Source of the DNA: Pseudovibrio exalbescens DSM 16456
GTDB taxonomy: Bacteria; Pseudomonadota; Alphaproteobacteria; Rhizobiales; Stappiaceae
DNA length: 64,000 bases
Direction: 5' to 3'
NCBI RefSeq assembly: GCF_000422785.1
Contig: NZ_AUGS01000005.1
Location: 248,001 to 312,000 of the forward strand
Shown here: piece after piece, positions 27,902-37,924 of the stretch
Layout: every line of letters starts with the position of its first letter
Position numbering within the stretch: position 1 is the first letter of the stretch
The notes under the pieces: model-generated
The model's input: the letters and a program-made list of their open reading frames with translations, nothing else
Database searches by the model: none
Told to the model about the DNA's origin: nothing
Program-made: the position numbers and the translations under genes

Positions 27902-29343
27902 TGAGTGGCACTGCCTACGACGTCATCATTATCGGCTCTGGCCCTGGTGGCTATACCACGGCTATTCGCTCTGCCCAGCTCGGGTTGAAGACTGCGATTG
28001 TTGAGCGCGAACACATGGGCGGGATCTGCCTCAATTGGGGTTGCATTCCTACGAAAGCACTTCTGCGTTCGGCTGAAATCTATCACTTCATGCAGCATGC
28101 CAAGGACTATGGTCTGTCAGCTGAGAACGTTGGCTTTGATGCCAGTGCAGTAGTCAAACGCTCTCGTGGTGTTTCCGGACAGCTCAATGGCGGCATTGGT
28201 TATCTGATGAAGAAGAACAAGGTCGACATCATCTGGGGTGAAGCCAAGCTGACCAAGCCCGGCGAAATTTCCGTTGGTGCGCCAAGCCGGGAAGCTTATC
28301 AGCCGCAACATCCGGAGCCGAAAGGCGTGAAGGGGCATGGCACCTACTCGGCCAAGCACATCATTGTGGCTACAGGTGCTCGTCCGCGTGTCATTCCAGG
28401 GCTTGAGCCTGACAAGGAAAACATCTGGACCTATTTCGAGGCGATGGTTCCGCCGAAAATGCCAAAGTCCATTGTTGTAATGGGTTCTGGTGCTATCGGG
28501 ATCGAATTTGCCTCATTCTATCGGACCATGGGCGTTGATGTGACGGTTGTGGAGATGATGAGCCAGATCATGCCGGTGGAAGACCCGGAAATCTCCGCCA
28601 TGGCCAAGAAGTCCATGGAGAAGCAGGGCATCAAGTTCGTTCTTGAGGCCAAGGTTTCCAAGGTGGAAAAGGGTCAGGGCGAGATCACCGCGACAGTTGA
28701 AACCAAGGACGGCAAGAGCCAGAAGATCACGGCAGAGAAGCTGATTTCTGCGGTGGGTGTTGTTGGCAACATCGAAAAGCTTGGCCTTGAAGAACTTGGG
28801 GTCAAGACAGATCGTGGCTGCATCGTTATCGATGGCTATGGCCGGACGAACGTTCCGGGCCTTTATGCAATCGGTGATGTCGCTGGTCCTCCGATGCTGG
28901 CCCACAAGGCAGAGCATGAGGGTGTGATCTGCATTGAAAACATCGCAGGTCTGGACGTTCACCCGATGGACAAGGACCAGATTCCGGGCTGCACCTACTG
29001 TAATCCGCAGGTTGCCTCTGTCGGGTTGACAGAGCCGCAGGCCAAGGATGCTGGCTACAAGGTGCGCGTCGGTCGCTTCCCGTTCATGGGAAATGGCAAG
29101 GCCATTGCTCTTGGTGAGCCTGAAGGGTTGATCAAGACCATCTTCGATGACAAGACAGGTCAGTTGCTGGGCGCTCATATGGTGGGTGCGGAAGTAACCG
29201 AGCTCATTCAGGGCTTTGTTGTGGCTATGGGTCTTGAGACCACTGAAGAGGATCTGATGCACACGGTTTTCCCGCATCCGACTCTTTCCGAAATGATGAA
29301 GGAAAGCGTTCTTGATGCCTATGACCGGGCAATGAACATCTGA
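27901..29343 (+). CDS. lpdA: dihydrolipoamide dehydrogenase (E3)
   Basis: The flavoprotein that reoxidises dihydrolipoyl groups and reduces NAD. It is 480 residues. FAD-binding motif IIGSGPGGYTTAIRSAQLG, the redox disulfide in GGICLNWGCIPTKALLR (Cys43 and Cys48), the NAD-binding motif VVMGSGAIGIEFASFY, the second FAD motif GLYAIGDVAGPPMLAHKAEHEG, and the C-terminal catalytic His-Glu in HTVFPHPTLSEMMKE are all present. The active-site NWG variant is typical of PDH-linked alphaproteobacterial E3. Start is coupled to the glycosyltransferase stop. A hairpin follows at 29352-29377. Confidence 0.97.
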   Translation: MSGTAYDVIIIGSGPGGYTTAIRSAQLGLKTAIVEREHMGGICLNWGCIPTKALLRSAEIYHFMQHAKDYGLSAENVGFDASAVVKRSRGVSGQLNGGIGYLMKKNKVDIIWGEAKLTKPGEISVGAPSREAYQPQHPEPKGVKGHGTYSAKHIIVATGARPRVIPGLEPDKENIWTYFEAMVPPKMPKSIVVMGSGAIGIEFASFYRTMGVDVTVVEMMSQIMPVEDPEISAMAKKSMEKQGIKFVLEAKVSKVEKGQGEITATVETKDGKSQKITAEKLISAVGVVGNIEKLGLEELGVKTDRGCIVIDGYGRTNVPGLYAIGDVAGPPMLAHKAEHEGVICIENIAGLDVHPMDKDQIPGCTYCNPQVASVGLTEPQAKDAGYKVRVGRFPFMGNGKAIALGEPEGLIKTIFDDKTGQLLGAHMVGAEVTELIQGFVVAMGLETTEEDLMHTVFPHPTLSEMMKESVLDAYDRAMNI

Positions 29344-29351
29344 TTTCGGTT

Positions 29352-29377
29352 TTCGCCCGTTCTGATTGACGGGCGAA
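29352..29377 (+). terminator. hairpin after lpdA
   Basis: TTCGCCCGT (29352-29360) pairs with ACGGGCGAA (29369-29377), 8-base loop. No T run follows; likely a transcript end or partial terminator. From here to the next gene (29645) I see no convincing coding content. Confidence 0.5.
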
Positions 29378-29644
29378 TGCCATTCATGCTGGTAGGACCT
29401 GATTGGGCAGTAAGCTTTTGAAATGCCGGGCTTGTTTGTGCAAAACATGGTCTTGCCAGCACGATACTTGTTGAGGGTCACCCCACAGCGCCGAGCAATT
29501 TGGACGAGAGAAGGGGCCTATCGATGCAAGCGAATGCACCGTATAGTCTGCGGTCAGAGTCTGGCATCGGCAGGATGGTTTGGACAGACATCCGAACAGC
29601 AGTTCGAAACGGGCGTATGCGCCAGATCATAGTGGAGGGCGTCA

Positions 29645-29881
29645 ATGGGTATCTTCTTATGGATTGTTGTCGGTTTGGTCGCCGGGTTTATTGCACACAG
29701 AGTGTTCGATAGCCGCGGAGGCATGATCGGCAGTTTGGTTTTGGGTCTTGTAGGCGCCCTGGTTGGGGGCTACTTGGCCAAGATACTGAACCTCAACGTG
29801 ACCGGCGGTTTCGTTGATCAGTTGATCATCGCGACGTGTGGCTCCATTCTGCTACTGTTCTTGAAACGGAAAGTATTTTAG
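29645..29881 (+). CDS. GlsB/YeaQ/YmgE family small membrane protein
   Basis: A 78-residue protein with three hydrophobic helices rich in glycine: [39 protein letters not shown] and the C-terminal [19 protein letters not shown]. It matches the transglycosylase-associated/GlsB/YeaQ family, found in many stress-responsive loci but of unknown molecular function. The ATG has GGAGGG upstream. It lies 90 bases before lipA on the same strand, a placement I recall from related genomes. Confidence 0.88.
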   Translation: MGIFLWIVVGLVAGFIAHRVFDSRGGMIGSLVLGLVGALVGGYLAKILNLNVTGGFVDQLIIATCGSILLLFLKRKVF

Positions 29882-29970
29882 AGCCCGCTGACGCCGACCG
29901 GATCGAAGCTTTTCCTCTTTGCGACGGAAAAGGCCTTGACCTTTCTGTCCTGAAGAAGCATGTGAGTGCC

Positions 29971-30990
29971 ATGGTCACCATCGTAGATACACTTAATAAT
30001 CGTTCCGCCACACCTGAAAAGGATGCAGCTGCGTCTGTACAGGTTGGAGCAGCTGCCGGCGCTGAACGCCCGCGGCACCCGGAAAAGGCCCATCGCCCGG
30101 ACAACCCGGTGCAGCGTAAGCCGAAATGGATCCGGGTGAAGGCGCCAACATCGCCAGTCTATCGCGAGACCCATGAGCTGGTACGTAACAAGAAGCTCGT
30201 GACGGTTTGCGAAGAAGCCGGTTGCCCCAATATTGGTGAATGCTGGTCCAAGAAGCACGCCAGCTTCATGATCTTGGGCGACACGTGCACGCGTGCCTGC
30301 GCGTTCTGTAATGTGCGCACCGGGATGCCCGGAGCAGTTGACGAGAGTGAACCGCAACACATCGCAGAAGCCGTTCAGAGCATGGGCCTTGAGCACGTGG
30401 TGATCACCTCGGTCGACCGGGACGATCTGGATGACGGCGGTGCGACCCATTTCGCAAACGTGATCAATGCGATCCGCACGGTTTCGCCAAAAACGACCGT
30501 GGAAGTGTTGACGCCGGATTTCTTGCGCAAGGATGGCGCTCTTGAAATCGTCGTTGATGCAAAACCAGACGTTTTCAACCACAATCTGGAAACAGTGCCC
30601 TCCAACTATCTCAAGGTGCGGCCAGGTGCGCGGTACTTCCATTCCATCCGCCTGTTGCAGCGCGTGAAGGAACTGGATCCGAACATGTTCACCAAATCCG
30701 GCATCATGGTGGGTCTTGGCGAAGAGCGTAACGAGGTGCTTCAGCTTATGGATGACCTGCGTTCGGCTGATGTGGATTTCCTGACAGTGGGTCAGTATCT
30801 GCAGCCGACGAAAAAGCACCATCCGGTGATGAAGTTCGTGACGCCAGAAGAGTTCAAGGCTTATGAGCGCATTGCGTATTCCAAGGGCTTCCTCAAGGTT
30901 TCTGCAAGCCCGTTGACACGGTCGTCGCACCATGCGGGTTCCGATTTTGAAGACTTGAAAAAGGCTCGGGCAGCAAAGCTGGGTCACTGA
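29971..30990 (+). CDS. lipA: lipoyl synthase
   Basis: LipA is a radical-SAM enzyme that inserts two sulfur atoms into octanoyl groups on lipoyl domains, thereby activating PdhB and PdhC encoded just upstream. With the ATG at 29971 the protein has 339 residues. Cys80, Cys85 and Cys91 ([12 protein letters not shown]) hold the auxiliary cluster, and Cys106, Cys110 and Cys113 (CTRACAFC) the radical-SAM cluster. The C-terminal ends in [14 protein letters not shown], containing the conserved RSSYxA-like motif. The first 50 residues are a low-complexity extension and the frame is open further upstream, so the start is slightly uncertain. A good terminator follows. Confidence 0.96.
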   Translation: MVTIVDTLNNRSATPEKDAAASVQVGAAAGAERPRHPEKAHRPDNPVQRKPKWIRVKAPTSPVYRETHELVRNKKLVTVCEEAGCPNIGECWSKKHASFMILGDTCTRACAFCNVRTGMPGAVDESEPQHIAEAVQSMGLEHVVITSVDRDDLDDGGATHFANVINAIRTVSPKTTVEVLTPDFLRKDGALEIVVDAKPDVFNHNLETVPSNYLKVRPGARYFHSIRLLQRVKELDPNMFTKSGIMVGLGEERNEVLQLMDDLRSADVDFLTVGQYLQPTKKHHPVMKFVTPEEFKAYERIAYSKGFLKVSASPLTRSSHHAGSDFEDLKKARAAKLGH

Positions 30991-31007
30991 TAGGTCATTG
31001 AAGTTTG

Positions 31008-31036
31008 AAAGGGCCGGCGGTTGCGTTCGGCCCTTT
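31008..31036 (+). terminator. lipA terminator
   Basis: AAAGGGCCG (31008-31016) pairs with CGGCCCTTT (31028-31036), followed by TGTGTTT. Typical factor-independent terminator ending the pdh-lip transcription unit. Confidence 0.75.
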
Positions 31037-31179
31037 TGTGTTTAGATTCTCCTCAGGGAATTGTGACATATTTGACGTGTGGACAGTCGATGGGGTGCGG
31101 GTTGCATCCCTTGGCTTTGGTGGTTCCGTGCAGTATGTGGAGGCCAGCCTAGCCACTCAGTCCTGCGGAATAGGAAAGC

Positions 31180-31635
31180 ATGCCGTCATTTAAAACAGTG
31201 CACCGGGTTCAGCATTCGGCTCGAGATATGTTTGATCTCGTTGCGGATGTGGAGCAGTATCCCCGGTTTGTGCCGCTCTGTCAGAACTTGGTTGTCCGCG
31301 GGCGCCGCGAGCTTGAGGGCGAACGCGAGATGCTTATTGCGGACATGACGGTTGCCTACAAGGTTGTCCGCGAAACCTTTACGAGCCGGGTTACGCTGGA
31401 TCCGGCAGAACTGCAGATCCTCGTTGAGTATCTGGATGGCCCCTTCAAGCATCTGGAAAATCGTTGGACATTCTTGCCACGTGAGGCGGAAGGCTGCGAT
31501 ATCTCGTTCTACATTGATTACGAGTTCAAGAGCCGGACCCTGAGCGCTTTGATGGGTACGATGTTCGATCGTGCGTTCCGCAAATTTTCGGCGGCTTTTG
31601 AAGCACGAGCCGATGAGGTTTATGGCAGCGCCTGA
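31180..31635 (+). CDS. Coq10/RatA-type START-domain protein
   Basis: A 151-residue START/SRPBCC-fold protein. The beginning FKTVHRVQHSARDMFDLVADVEQYPRFVPLCQ and the end LMGTMFDRAFRKFSAAFEARADEVYG are characteristic of the Coq10/RatA group. Coq10 homologues bind ubiquinone and support respiration; the E. coli RatA assignment as a ribosome-association toxin is separate. Ubiquinone binding is the more natural role in an alphaproteobacterium. Position after lipA is common in this group. It has AGGAAAG before the ATG. Confidence 0.88.
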   Translation: MPSFKTVHRVQHSARDMFDLVADVEQYPRFVPLCQNLVVRGRRELEGEREMLIADMTVAYKVVRETFTSRVTLDPAELQILVEYLDGPFKHLENRWTFLPREAEGCDISFYIDYEFKSRTLSALMGTMFDRAFRKFSAAFEARADEVYGSA

Positions 31636-31656
31636 CAGTCCTTTAAGGGAATAGTA

Positions 31657-32139
31657 TCACTCAGCGTCGAAGGGCATCACGCGCCGCGGGGTGTTTTTGT
31701 CGTCGTCGTTGTCGCTGCCAAAGCCGCGCTCGTTGAAAGTTTCGCGGATTGCCTTGAAGCGATTGCGCCGGTCTGTGGTGATGTTCTGCGCGTTGAGCAT
31801 TGCATCCTTCAACGAGACGTAGACGCCGACCTGGCGCAGTGTGATTTGCTCGGTCGGGTTCTTGCACAGAATATCCCATCGGCCCTCGTGGTTGCCTTCA
31901 AGCGTTACTTTTCTGCCGGATTGAGCCTCCCACTTTGCCCAGACAGCGGTGTAGGGGCGGAGCCAGAAGTCTGAGCCGCAGAGCGTGACTTTCTTGTGTT
32001 CTTCCTTTTCAGAATCAAACATCTTGTGACTGCCAATGAAAGTGCCCTCGGTATCTCGGGCAATCATGTACACCTCATCTGCCACACTTGGAAGTGCGAA
32101 AAGAAGGAACAGGGGCAGGGCGACAACAAGCGGCTTCAT
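31657..32139 (-). CDS. exported hypothetical protein
   Basis: I do not recognise a family. With the ATG at 32139 the 160-residue product starts with a clear signal peptide (KPLVVALPLFLLFALPSVA, cleavage before DEVY). The mature protein is about 140 residues, has two cysteines that could form a disulfide (TLCGSDFW and DILCKNP), and ends in an acidic DNDDDKN stretch. The frame is open to 32181, but that extension would spoil the signal peptide. It lies 68 bases downstream of pncC and may be the last gene of the ispDF-pncC unit. Confidence 0.65.
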   Translation of the reverse strand: MKPLVVALPLFLLFALPSVADEVYMIARDTEGTFIGSHKMFDSEKEEHKKVTLCGSDFWLRPYTAVWAKWEAQSGRKVTLEGNHEGRWDILCKNPTEQITLRQVGVYVSLKDAMLNAQNITTDRRNRFKAIRETFNERGFGSDNDDDKNTPRRVMPFDAE

Positions 32140-32207
32140 GATAATCCAGCTAAAAAAACGACTAAAACGACAAGTCGTCATAGTCGCTGTGAGGTATGTC
32201 TAAACCG

Positions 32208-32708
32208 TTAAAGGCGCTCGGTCGCTTTTGTCAGAAGATCGAGTGCGGTCTCAACTGACTTGAGACGAACCTGTTCCCGTCCGATATCACCGAAGCGAAC
32301 TTCGCGGTGTTCCGAGTGACCAGTCCGGGTCATCGCGGCGAAATGGACGAGGCCGACCGGTTTTTCATCCGATCCGCCGCCGGGGCCGGCAATGCCGGTG
32401 ATGGAGACCGTAACGTCTGCCCGCGAGCGTGCCAATGCGCCCTCTGCCATGGCCTTTGCTACAGGCTCGCTCACCGCGCCATGGTTTTTGATCAGGTCCA
32501 TTGGCACCCCGATCATCTCGTTCTTGGCTTCGTTGGAATACGTTACAAACCCACGATCCAGAACAGCAGAAGAGCCGGCAATCTCTGTGAGGATCCCTGC
32601 AACGAGGCCTCCGGTACAAGATTCAGCCGTCGCAACCATCGCTCCTTTGGCGGTGCAAACCGAAATGAGCATTTGGGCTGCTTCGCGAAGCGGCGTCAGG
32701 TCAGTCAT
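32208..32708 (-). CDS. pncC: nicotinamide-nucleotide amidohydrolase (CinA C-terminal domain family)
   Basis: A stand-alone CinA C-terminal domain (166 residues), the PncC type that hydrolyses nicotinamide mononucleotide to the nicotinate form in NAD recycling. Conserved stretches are VATAESCTGGLVAGILTEIAGSSAVLDRGFVTYSNEAK (with the catalytic serine in AESCTGG) and VSITGIAGPGGGSDEKPVGLVH. The gene overlaps the end of ispDF by 8 bases, indicating translational coupling; the pairing is common in Hyphomicrobiales. Confidence 0.93.
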   Translation of the reverse strand: MTDLTPLREAAQMLISVCTAKGAMVATAESCTGGLVAGILTEIAGSSAVLDRGFVTYSNEAKNEMIGVPMDLIKNHGAVSEPVAKAMAEGALARSRADVTVSITGIAGPGGGSDEKPVGLVHFAAMTRTGHSEHREVRFGDIGREQVRLKSVETALDLLTKATERL

Positions 32709-33936
32709 GTGCGTCCCAATAGTCGTCGGGTAAAGGCAGGCGGATTGTTACCGTAGACAAGGCGGCGATACCTTCTTCCCGTCCTGTAAAGCCAAGTCTT
32801 TCGGAGGTTGTCGCTTTTACGGCCACCCTGTCAACTGGCAGCGAACAGATCTGGCTGATGCGTTCGCGCATGCTGTCGCGGTGCGGACCGATTTTGGGGC
32901 GCTCACAGACCACAGTTACATCCACGTGGGCCAATTTGCCTCCTCGTGCCTTGAGGCGGTCAACTGCATAAACCAGAAACTGGTCGGAAGCTGCGCCTTT
33001 CCACTTCGGGTCGGATGGCGGAAAGTGAGAGCCGATGTCACCGTCGGCCAAAGCTCCGAACAGGGCATCCGTAATCGCGTGCAGCACGACATCAGCATCA
33101 GAATGGCCCTTCAGCTTTCGGCTATGGGGGATTTCAACACCGCCAAGAAGGACAGCGTCACCTTCCTCGAATGCATGCACATCATAGCCCGTTCCAGTCC
33201 GGATATCGGAAAGCATGTGAGTGGCCTCCATTCGGAGCTGCTTGCGCCCCAGTTCCATGTCTTGAGGTGTGGTGAGTTTGATGTTCGCTCCATCGCCTTC
33301 AACAATCAGCACGGGAACGTCATTATGTTCCATGAGTGCCGTATCATCGGTGAAGTGATGTTGGTCGGTGGCGAGCGCCGTGCGATGTGCATTCAGTATG
33401 GTTTCAAACGCGAAGCCTTGCGGCGTTTGTGCCGCCCATATCTTGCTGCGGTCCACTGTGCCTTCGATGTGTCCTGTTGCACCGCGTGTCTTGAGCGTAT
33501 CGCTTACCTTGACCGCCGGCAGGATCGCGGGGTGATCGCTGTCCAGATGATCCAGAACTCGCAGGATTACCTCTTGAGAGACAAATGGCCGCACACCGTC
33601 ATGAATGAGTACGTAGTCCGGGTTCATGTCCGCCAAGGCTTCCAGTCCAAGGCGCACCGATTCCTGACGCTCGGCGCCGCCTGTGACCGGCGGCAGCAGT
33701 TTGGTGCTGTCCAGACGTGCGGTCGCAGTTTGGAAGAGATCGCGGTCATCTGCATGTATGACGCAAAGTACCCGGTCTATGCGCGGATTGGCGATGAACT
33801 GCTCGCAGGTCCTTTGGAGCACCGACTTACCCACCAGATCCCGATACTGCTTGGGGCTGGAATCAGTCTCCGTCATCATCCGCGAGCCGCGTCCTGCGGC
33901 CACGATCAGCGCAATGCTTTGCAAATTCTGTTTCAA
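32701..33936 (-). CDS. ispDF: bifunctional IspD/IspF of the MEP isoprenoid pathway
   Basis: A fused enzyme: the N-terminal cytidylyltransferase (IspD, about residues 5-225; IVAAGRGSRM and HDGVRPFVS motifs) makes CDP-methylerythritol, and the C-terminal cyclodiphosphate synthase (IspF, about 250-405; GTGYDVHAFEEGD and LKGHSDADVVLHAITDALFGAL) acts two steps later. The intervening kinase IspE is not here. Such fusion is well known in alphaproteobacteria. The start is uncertain: TTG at 33936 has GGAAGGA 11 bases upstream, while GTG at 33963 lacks a site. Divergent from dusB across about 180 bases. Confidence 0.95.
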   Translation of the reverse strand: MKQNLQSIALIVAAGRGSRMMTETDSSPKQYRDLVGKSVLQRTCEQFIANPRIDRVLCVIHADDRDLFQTATARLDSTKLLPPVTGGAERQESVRLGLEALADMNPDYVLIHDGVRPFVSQEVILRVLDHLDSDHPAILPAVKVSDTLKTRGATGHIEGTVDRSKIWAAQTPQGFAFETILNAHRTALATDQHHFTDDTALMEHNDVPVLIVEGDGANIKLTTPQDMELGRKQLRMEATHMLSDIRTGTGYDVHAFEEGDAVLLGGVEIPHSRKLKGHSDADVVLHAITDALFGALADGDIGSHFPPSDPKWKGAASDQFLVYAVDRLKARGGKLAHVDVTVVCERPKIGPHRDSMRERISQICSLPVDRVAVKATTSERLGFTGREEGIAALSTVTIRLPLPDDYWDAHD

Positions 33937-34118
33937 GGTTTGCTTGATCCTTCCGAGCGCCACGTTTTGCGTATGGACGTCGCGTCACGCTGCAGGTGTG
34001 GTTGTTTTGCTTGTCTTATTGGCGTATTTCGGGCGCGCGCTCAATATGCGCGGATAGTATGAGGTGGAAATCACATGCTTGATTTCGATGACTGATTAGA
34101 ATATAGGCATAATTGTAG

Positions 34119-35162
34119 ATGCATACGGAATGTGCACCCCGCTCGGATGCCCCTCACGCGACCATGATCAAGATCGGCTCTGTACCTCTCAGAAACAGGA
34201 GTGTTCTGGCCCCCATGTCCGGGGTCAGCGACTTGCCGTTTCGTCGGCTGGCCTGGCGCTATGGCGCAGGTCTTGTCGTCAGTGAAATGGTGGCCAGTGA
34301 AGCGTTGGTGACTGGGCATCCTGAATCCCTCATGCGTGCGGAGGGTGAGGGGATCGCGCCTCATGTTATCCAACTGGCTGGCAGAGAACCTCACTGGATG
34401 GGGCAAGGTGCACGCCTAGCTGAGCAAGCTGGGGCGGACATCATTGATATCAACATGGGGTGTCCGGCAAAAAAAGTTACAAGTGGCTATTCCGGATCTG
34501 CCTTGATGAAAGATCTGGATCATGCGCTGACGCTTGTAGAGGCGACCGTAAAGGCGGTGAGCGTGCCTGTGACGCTGAAAATGCGTTTGGGCTGGGATGA
34601 GACCTCCATCAACGCACCTGAACTTGCGCGTCGCGCCGTAGATGCGGGTGTCCAGATGATTACCGTTCACGGAAGAACCCGCCAGCAATTCTATAAGGGG
34701 CAGGCAGACTGGGAGGCGATTGCGCAAGTTCGTGAGGTCGTCGATGTGCCGTTGGTCGCGAATGGTGACTGTTGCAGTTTCCAAGATGCGACGACCATGC
34801 TGAACAAATCCGGTGCGGACCTCGTGATGGTCGGGCGCGCTGCCTATGGCAAACCATGGCTTCCCGGCCATATCGGCCACTTTCTGGAAACTGGAGAAGA
34901 GCTGGAAGCGCCTTGTGGCGAGGCGCTCGCTGATCTCGTGAGCGAACACTATACCGCGATGCTGCAACACTACGGCGCTCATGTGGGCATGCGTGCCGCA
35001 CGCAAGCATCTTGGTTGGTATATCGAGTCGAATTTGGAAAAAGGTCAGGTCGCGCCGGAGGTAATGCGCGGGCTCATGACATCGACGGAGCCGGACTGGG
35101 TTCTTGCCACATTGAAAGATGTGTTTACCCAGACTTCAGGCCGGGTGAAGAGCGCAGCCTGA
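34119..35162 (+). CDS. dusB: tRNA-dihydrouridine synthase B (NifR3 family)
   Basis: A flavoenzyme that reduces specific uridines in tRNA to dihydrouridine. The 347-residue TIM-barrel protein has VLAPMSGVSDLPFRRLAW, INMGCPAKKVTSGYSGSALM with the catalytic cysteine, LKMRLGWDE, ITVHGRTRQQFYKG and VANGDCCSFQDA. Both ATG 34119 and ATG 34164 are possible starts. It is the first gene of the ntr cluster, where it was historically named nifR3, and ends 22 bases before ntrB, so it is almost certainly co-transcribed with it. Confidence 0.95.
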   Translation: MHTECAPRSDAPHATMIKIGSVPLRNRSVLAPMSGVSDLPFRRLAWRYGAGLVVSEMVASEALVTGHPESLMRAEGEGIAPHVIQLAGREPHWMGQGARLAEQAGADIIDINMGCPAKKVTSGYSGSALMKDLDHALTLVEATVKAVSVPVTLKMRLGWDETSINAPELARRAVDAGVQMITVHGRTRQQFYKGQADWEAIAQVREVVDVPLVANGDCCSFQDATTMLNKSGADLVMVGRAAYGKPWLPGHIGHFLETGEELEAPCGEALADLVSEHYTAMLQHYGAHVGMRAARKHLGWYIESNLEKGQVAPEVMRGLMTSTEPDWVLATLKDVFTQTSGRVKSAA

Positions 35163-35184
35163 TGAAGACACAGCATAGGGGGCA

Positions 35185-36294
35185 TTGAAGATAGTGCAGT
35201 CGATTACGGGACAACAGGTGCTGGATTCGCTGCCGCACCCCGTTGTTGTGGTTGGGCCGGATGGTCGTATCAGCCGAGCCAATGCAGCTGGAGAGAGTTT
35301 TTTTCAAGCCAGCTTGTCGGTGATGCAGCGTCACGATTTGTCCTACTTCGTGCCCTTTGGGAGCCCTTTGCTCAATCTCCTTCAGCAGGTGAAGGAAAGG
35401 GGGGCTCCAGTCAACGAATACAAGGTGGATATCGGATCGCCGCGTATTGGTAGCGAGAAACTGGTGGACATTCATGCCTCGCCTTTGAGCGATCAGCCTG
35501 AGTCCGTCGTCTTGTTGTTTCAAGAACGCACCATGGCGGAAAAGCTGGATAAACAGCTCACATCACGGGGTGCCGCGCGCACGGTTACTGGTCTGGCGGC
35601 CATGCTGGCGCACGAGATCAAGAACCCATTGTCAGGTATTCGGGGTGCGGCTCAACTGCTGGAAAGCTCGGCAGATGAGGGGGATCGTGCGCTTACACGG
35701 CTGATCATGGAGGAAGCTGATCGTATCGTGAAGCTGGTTGATCGGATGGAAGTGTTTTCCGATGAACGTCCGATTGATCGTGCGCCGGTTAACATTCATG
35801 TGGTGTTGGACCGGGTGAAACAGCTTGCAGAAAACGGATTTGCCAAGAACATCCGCATTGTTGAGGAATATGATCCCTCATTGCCGCCTGTTTTCGCCAA
35901 CAAGGACCAGCTTGTTCAGATCTTTTTGAATCTGATGAAAAATGCGAGCGAAGCCTTGGCAACCACCCATGATGCGGAGATCACAATCACGACTGCGTTC
36001 CGTCCGGGCGTACGGCTATCCGTCCCCGGAGTGCGTGAACGTGTCAGTCTGCCCCTTGAATTTTGCGTCAAGGACAATGGTCCGGGCGTACCTCAAGATC
36101 TATTGCCCCACCTTTTTGAGCCGTTCATCACCACCAAGACAAACGGTTCGGGTCTCGGCTTGGCGCTTGTTGCAAAGATCGTGGGCGACCACGGCGGTGT
36201 CATTGAATGTGACAGTACCGGGCGGGGGACGACTTTCCGCATTCTGATGCCGGCCTATTCACAGGTCGAGGATGAACCAGAGAGACAGGAATAA
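35185..36294 (+). CDS. ntrB: nitrogen-regulation sensor histidine kinase NtrB
   Basis: A cytoplasmic histidine kinase (369 residues) that phosphorylates or dephosphorylates NtrC according to PII signalling. It has an N-terminal PAS domain (about 10-115), the dimerisation/phosphoacceptor helix [18 protein letters not shown] with His143, and an ATPase domain with [10 protein letters not shown] (N box), VKDNGPGVP and [13 protein letters not shown]. No membrane helix is present, as expected. The start TTG at 35185 is preceded by GGGGG; a GTG at 35194 is the alternative. Five bases separate it from ntrC. Confidence 0.96.
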   Translation: MKIVQSITGQQVLDSLPHPVVVVGPDGRISRANAAGESFFQASLSVMQRHDLSYFVPFGSPLLNLLQQVKERGAPVNEYKVDIGSPRIGSEKLVDIHASPLSDQPESVVLLFQERTMAEKLDKQLTSRGAARTVTGLAAMLAHEIKNPLSGIRGAAQLLESSADEGDRALTRLIMEEADRIVKLVDRMEVFSDERPIDRAPVNIHVVLDRVKQLAENGFAKNIRIVEEYDPSLPPVFANKDQLVQIFLNLMKNASEALATTHDAEITITTAFRPGVRLSVPGVRERVSLPLEFCVKDNGPGVPQDLLPHLFEPFITTKTNGSGLGLALVAKIVGDHGGVIECDSTGRGTTFRILMPAYSQVEDEPERQE

Positions 36295-36299
36295 ACGTT

Positions 36300-37739
36300 A
36301 TGCCAAGCGGAACCATTCTGGTAGCTGACGACGATGCTGCCATTCGCACCGTGCTCAATCAGGCTTTGTCACGCGCAGGGTACACGGTCAGGCTGACGTC
36401 GAATGCAACCACGTTATGGCGTTGGGTCAGTTCAGGTGAAGGAGATCTGGTGATTTCGGATGTTGTCATGCCGGACGAAAATGCGTTCGACGTGCTACCG
36501 CGTATTCGAAAGCTACGTCCAGACCTGCCGGTGGTCGTCATGAGTGCGCAAAACACCTTCATGACGGCAATCAAGGCCTCCGAGCAGGGGGCGTACGAAT
36601 ACCTTCCCAAGCCGTTTGACCTCAAGGAGTTGACCGGTATCGTCGGTAGAGCTCTGGCTGAACCGAAGTCGCGTCGTGTACCTGCAAGTGAAGAGGGGCA
36701 GGACAACATTCCGCTTGTTGGCCGTTCGCCTGCCATGCAGGAGATTTATCGGGTTCTTGCGAGGCTGATGCAGACTGATCTTACCGTGATGATCAACGGA
36801 GAAAGCGGTACAGGGAAAGAGCTTGTCGCTCGGGCGCTGCATGACTACGGCAAACGGCGCAATGGGCCCTTCGTGGCGGTCAATATGGCAGCTATTCCCA
36901 AGGACTTGATCGAATCTGAGTTGTTTGGTCACGAAAAGGGAGCTTTCACTGGGGCTCAGGCGCGTTCCTCTGGTCGCTTTGAGCAAGCAGATGGAGGTAC
37001 GCTGTTTCTCGATGAAATCGGCGACATGCCAATGGAGGCTCAAACTCGGCTTCTACGTGTCCTTCAGCAGGGTGAGTACACCACAGTAGGTGGGCGCACG
37101 CCCATACAGACTGACGTTCGCATCATTGCTGCCACCAACAAGGATCTTCAGCACCTGATTGGGCAAGGCCTGTTTCGTGAAGACCTGTTCTTCCGCTTGA
37201 ATGTTGTTCCCATTCGGTTGCCGCCGTTGCGGGAGCGTACGGAAGATATTCCTGACCTGGTCCGACATTTCTTTGCCATGGCTGAAAAGGAAGGGCTGCC
37301 AGCCAAGCAGATCGAGTTGAACGCGCTTGAGAAGTTGCGACGTTATCGCTGGCCCGGCAATGTCCGTGAACTGGAGAATCTGGTACGGCGGCTGGCCGCG
37401 CTTTATCCGCAGGACGTCATCACCTCAAGCTTGATTGATCTGGAACTGAGCCAACCATCCATGACCACAGTCAGCGACGAACCTGCGGCGGACAAGGACT
37501 TGAGCAGTGCCGTGGAGCGTTTCATGGGCGAGTACTTTGGCAGCTTTGGGGAGGATTTGCCGCCTCCGGGGCTCTATCACCGAATCCTGCGTGAAGTGGA
37601 ATACCCTCTGATAAGTGCCACGTTGGCAGCCACGCGCGGCAATCAGATCAAGGCAGCGGAATTGCTTGGCGTAAACCGCAATACGTTGCGCAAGAAGATC
37701 CGGGATCTTGATGTTCAGGTGATCCGGACTTCGCGTTGA
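36300..37739 (+). CDS. ntrC: nitrogen-regulation response regulator NtrC
   Basis: A sigma-54 activator of 479 residues: receiver domain (Asp54 the phosphoacceptor in VISDVVMP, Lys in LPKPFD), AAA+ domain with Walker A GESGTGKE, the sigma-54 contact loop GAFTGAQ and Walker [10 protein letters not shown], and a C-terminal Fis-type helix-turn-helix ([20 protein letters not shown]). It switches on nitrogen-assimilation genes when phosphorylated by NtrB. A plausible terminator at 37778-37810 follows, so ntrYX probably have their own promoter. Confidence 0.97.
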   Translation: MPSGTILVADDDAAIRTVLNQALSRAGYTVRLTSNATTLWRWVSSGEGDLVISDVVMPDENAFDVLPRIRKLRPDLPVVVMSAQNTFMTAIKASEQGAYEYLPKPFDLKELTGIVGRALAEPKSRRVPASEEGQDNIPLVGRSPAMQEIYRVLARLMQTDLTVMINGESGTGKELVARALHDYGKRRNGPFVAVNMAAIPKDLIESELFGHEKGAFTGAQARSSGRFEQADGGTLFLDEIGDMPMEAQTRLLRVLQQGEYTTVGGRTPIQTDVRIIAATNKDLQHLIGQGLFREDLFFRLNVVPIRLPPLRERTEDIPDLVRHFFAMAEKEGLPAKQIELNALEKLRRYRWPGNVRELENLVRRLAALYPQDVITSSLIDLELSQPSMTTVSDEPAADKDLSSAVERFMGEYFGSFGEDLPPPGLYHRILREVEYPLISATLAATRGNQIKAAELLGVNRNTLRKKIRDLDVQVIRTSR

Positions 37740-37777
37740 CCCGCAACCACTTGAATGTGAGCAATAGTGTTTGCATG

Positions 37778-37810
37778 AGCCGTGCCTTTCTTCCAAGGTG
37801 CGGCTTTCTT
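37778..37810 (+). terminator. ntrC terminator
   Basis: AGCCGTGCCTT (37778-37788) pairs with AAGGTGCGGCT (37795-37805), allowing two G-U pairs, with loop TCTTCC and a following TTCTTTTCC. This suggests a break between the dusB-ntrBC and ntrYX units. Confidence 0.65.
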
Positions 37811-37924
37811 TTCCCCAAACCACGGCTTCCCCAATGAAGTCAGTGTCGCCTATGCGCAACATGTGTGCTAATGGTGCAACTATGTTTTCTTCCGCGACGC
37901 AGGCTGCAGCAGGCTGTTGACCCC

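Noticed and set aside
29423-29712. Overlapping small frames between lpdA and the GlsB-like gene
   Set aside because: They overlap each other and the start of the real gene and have no features.
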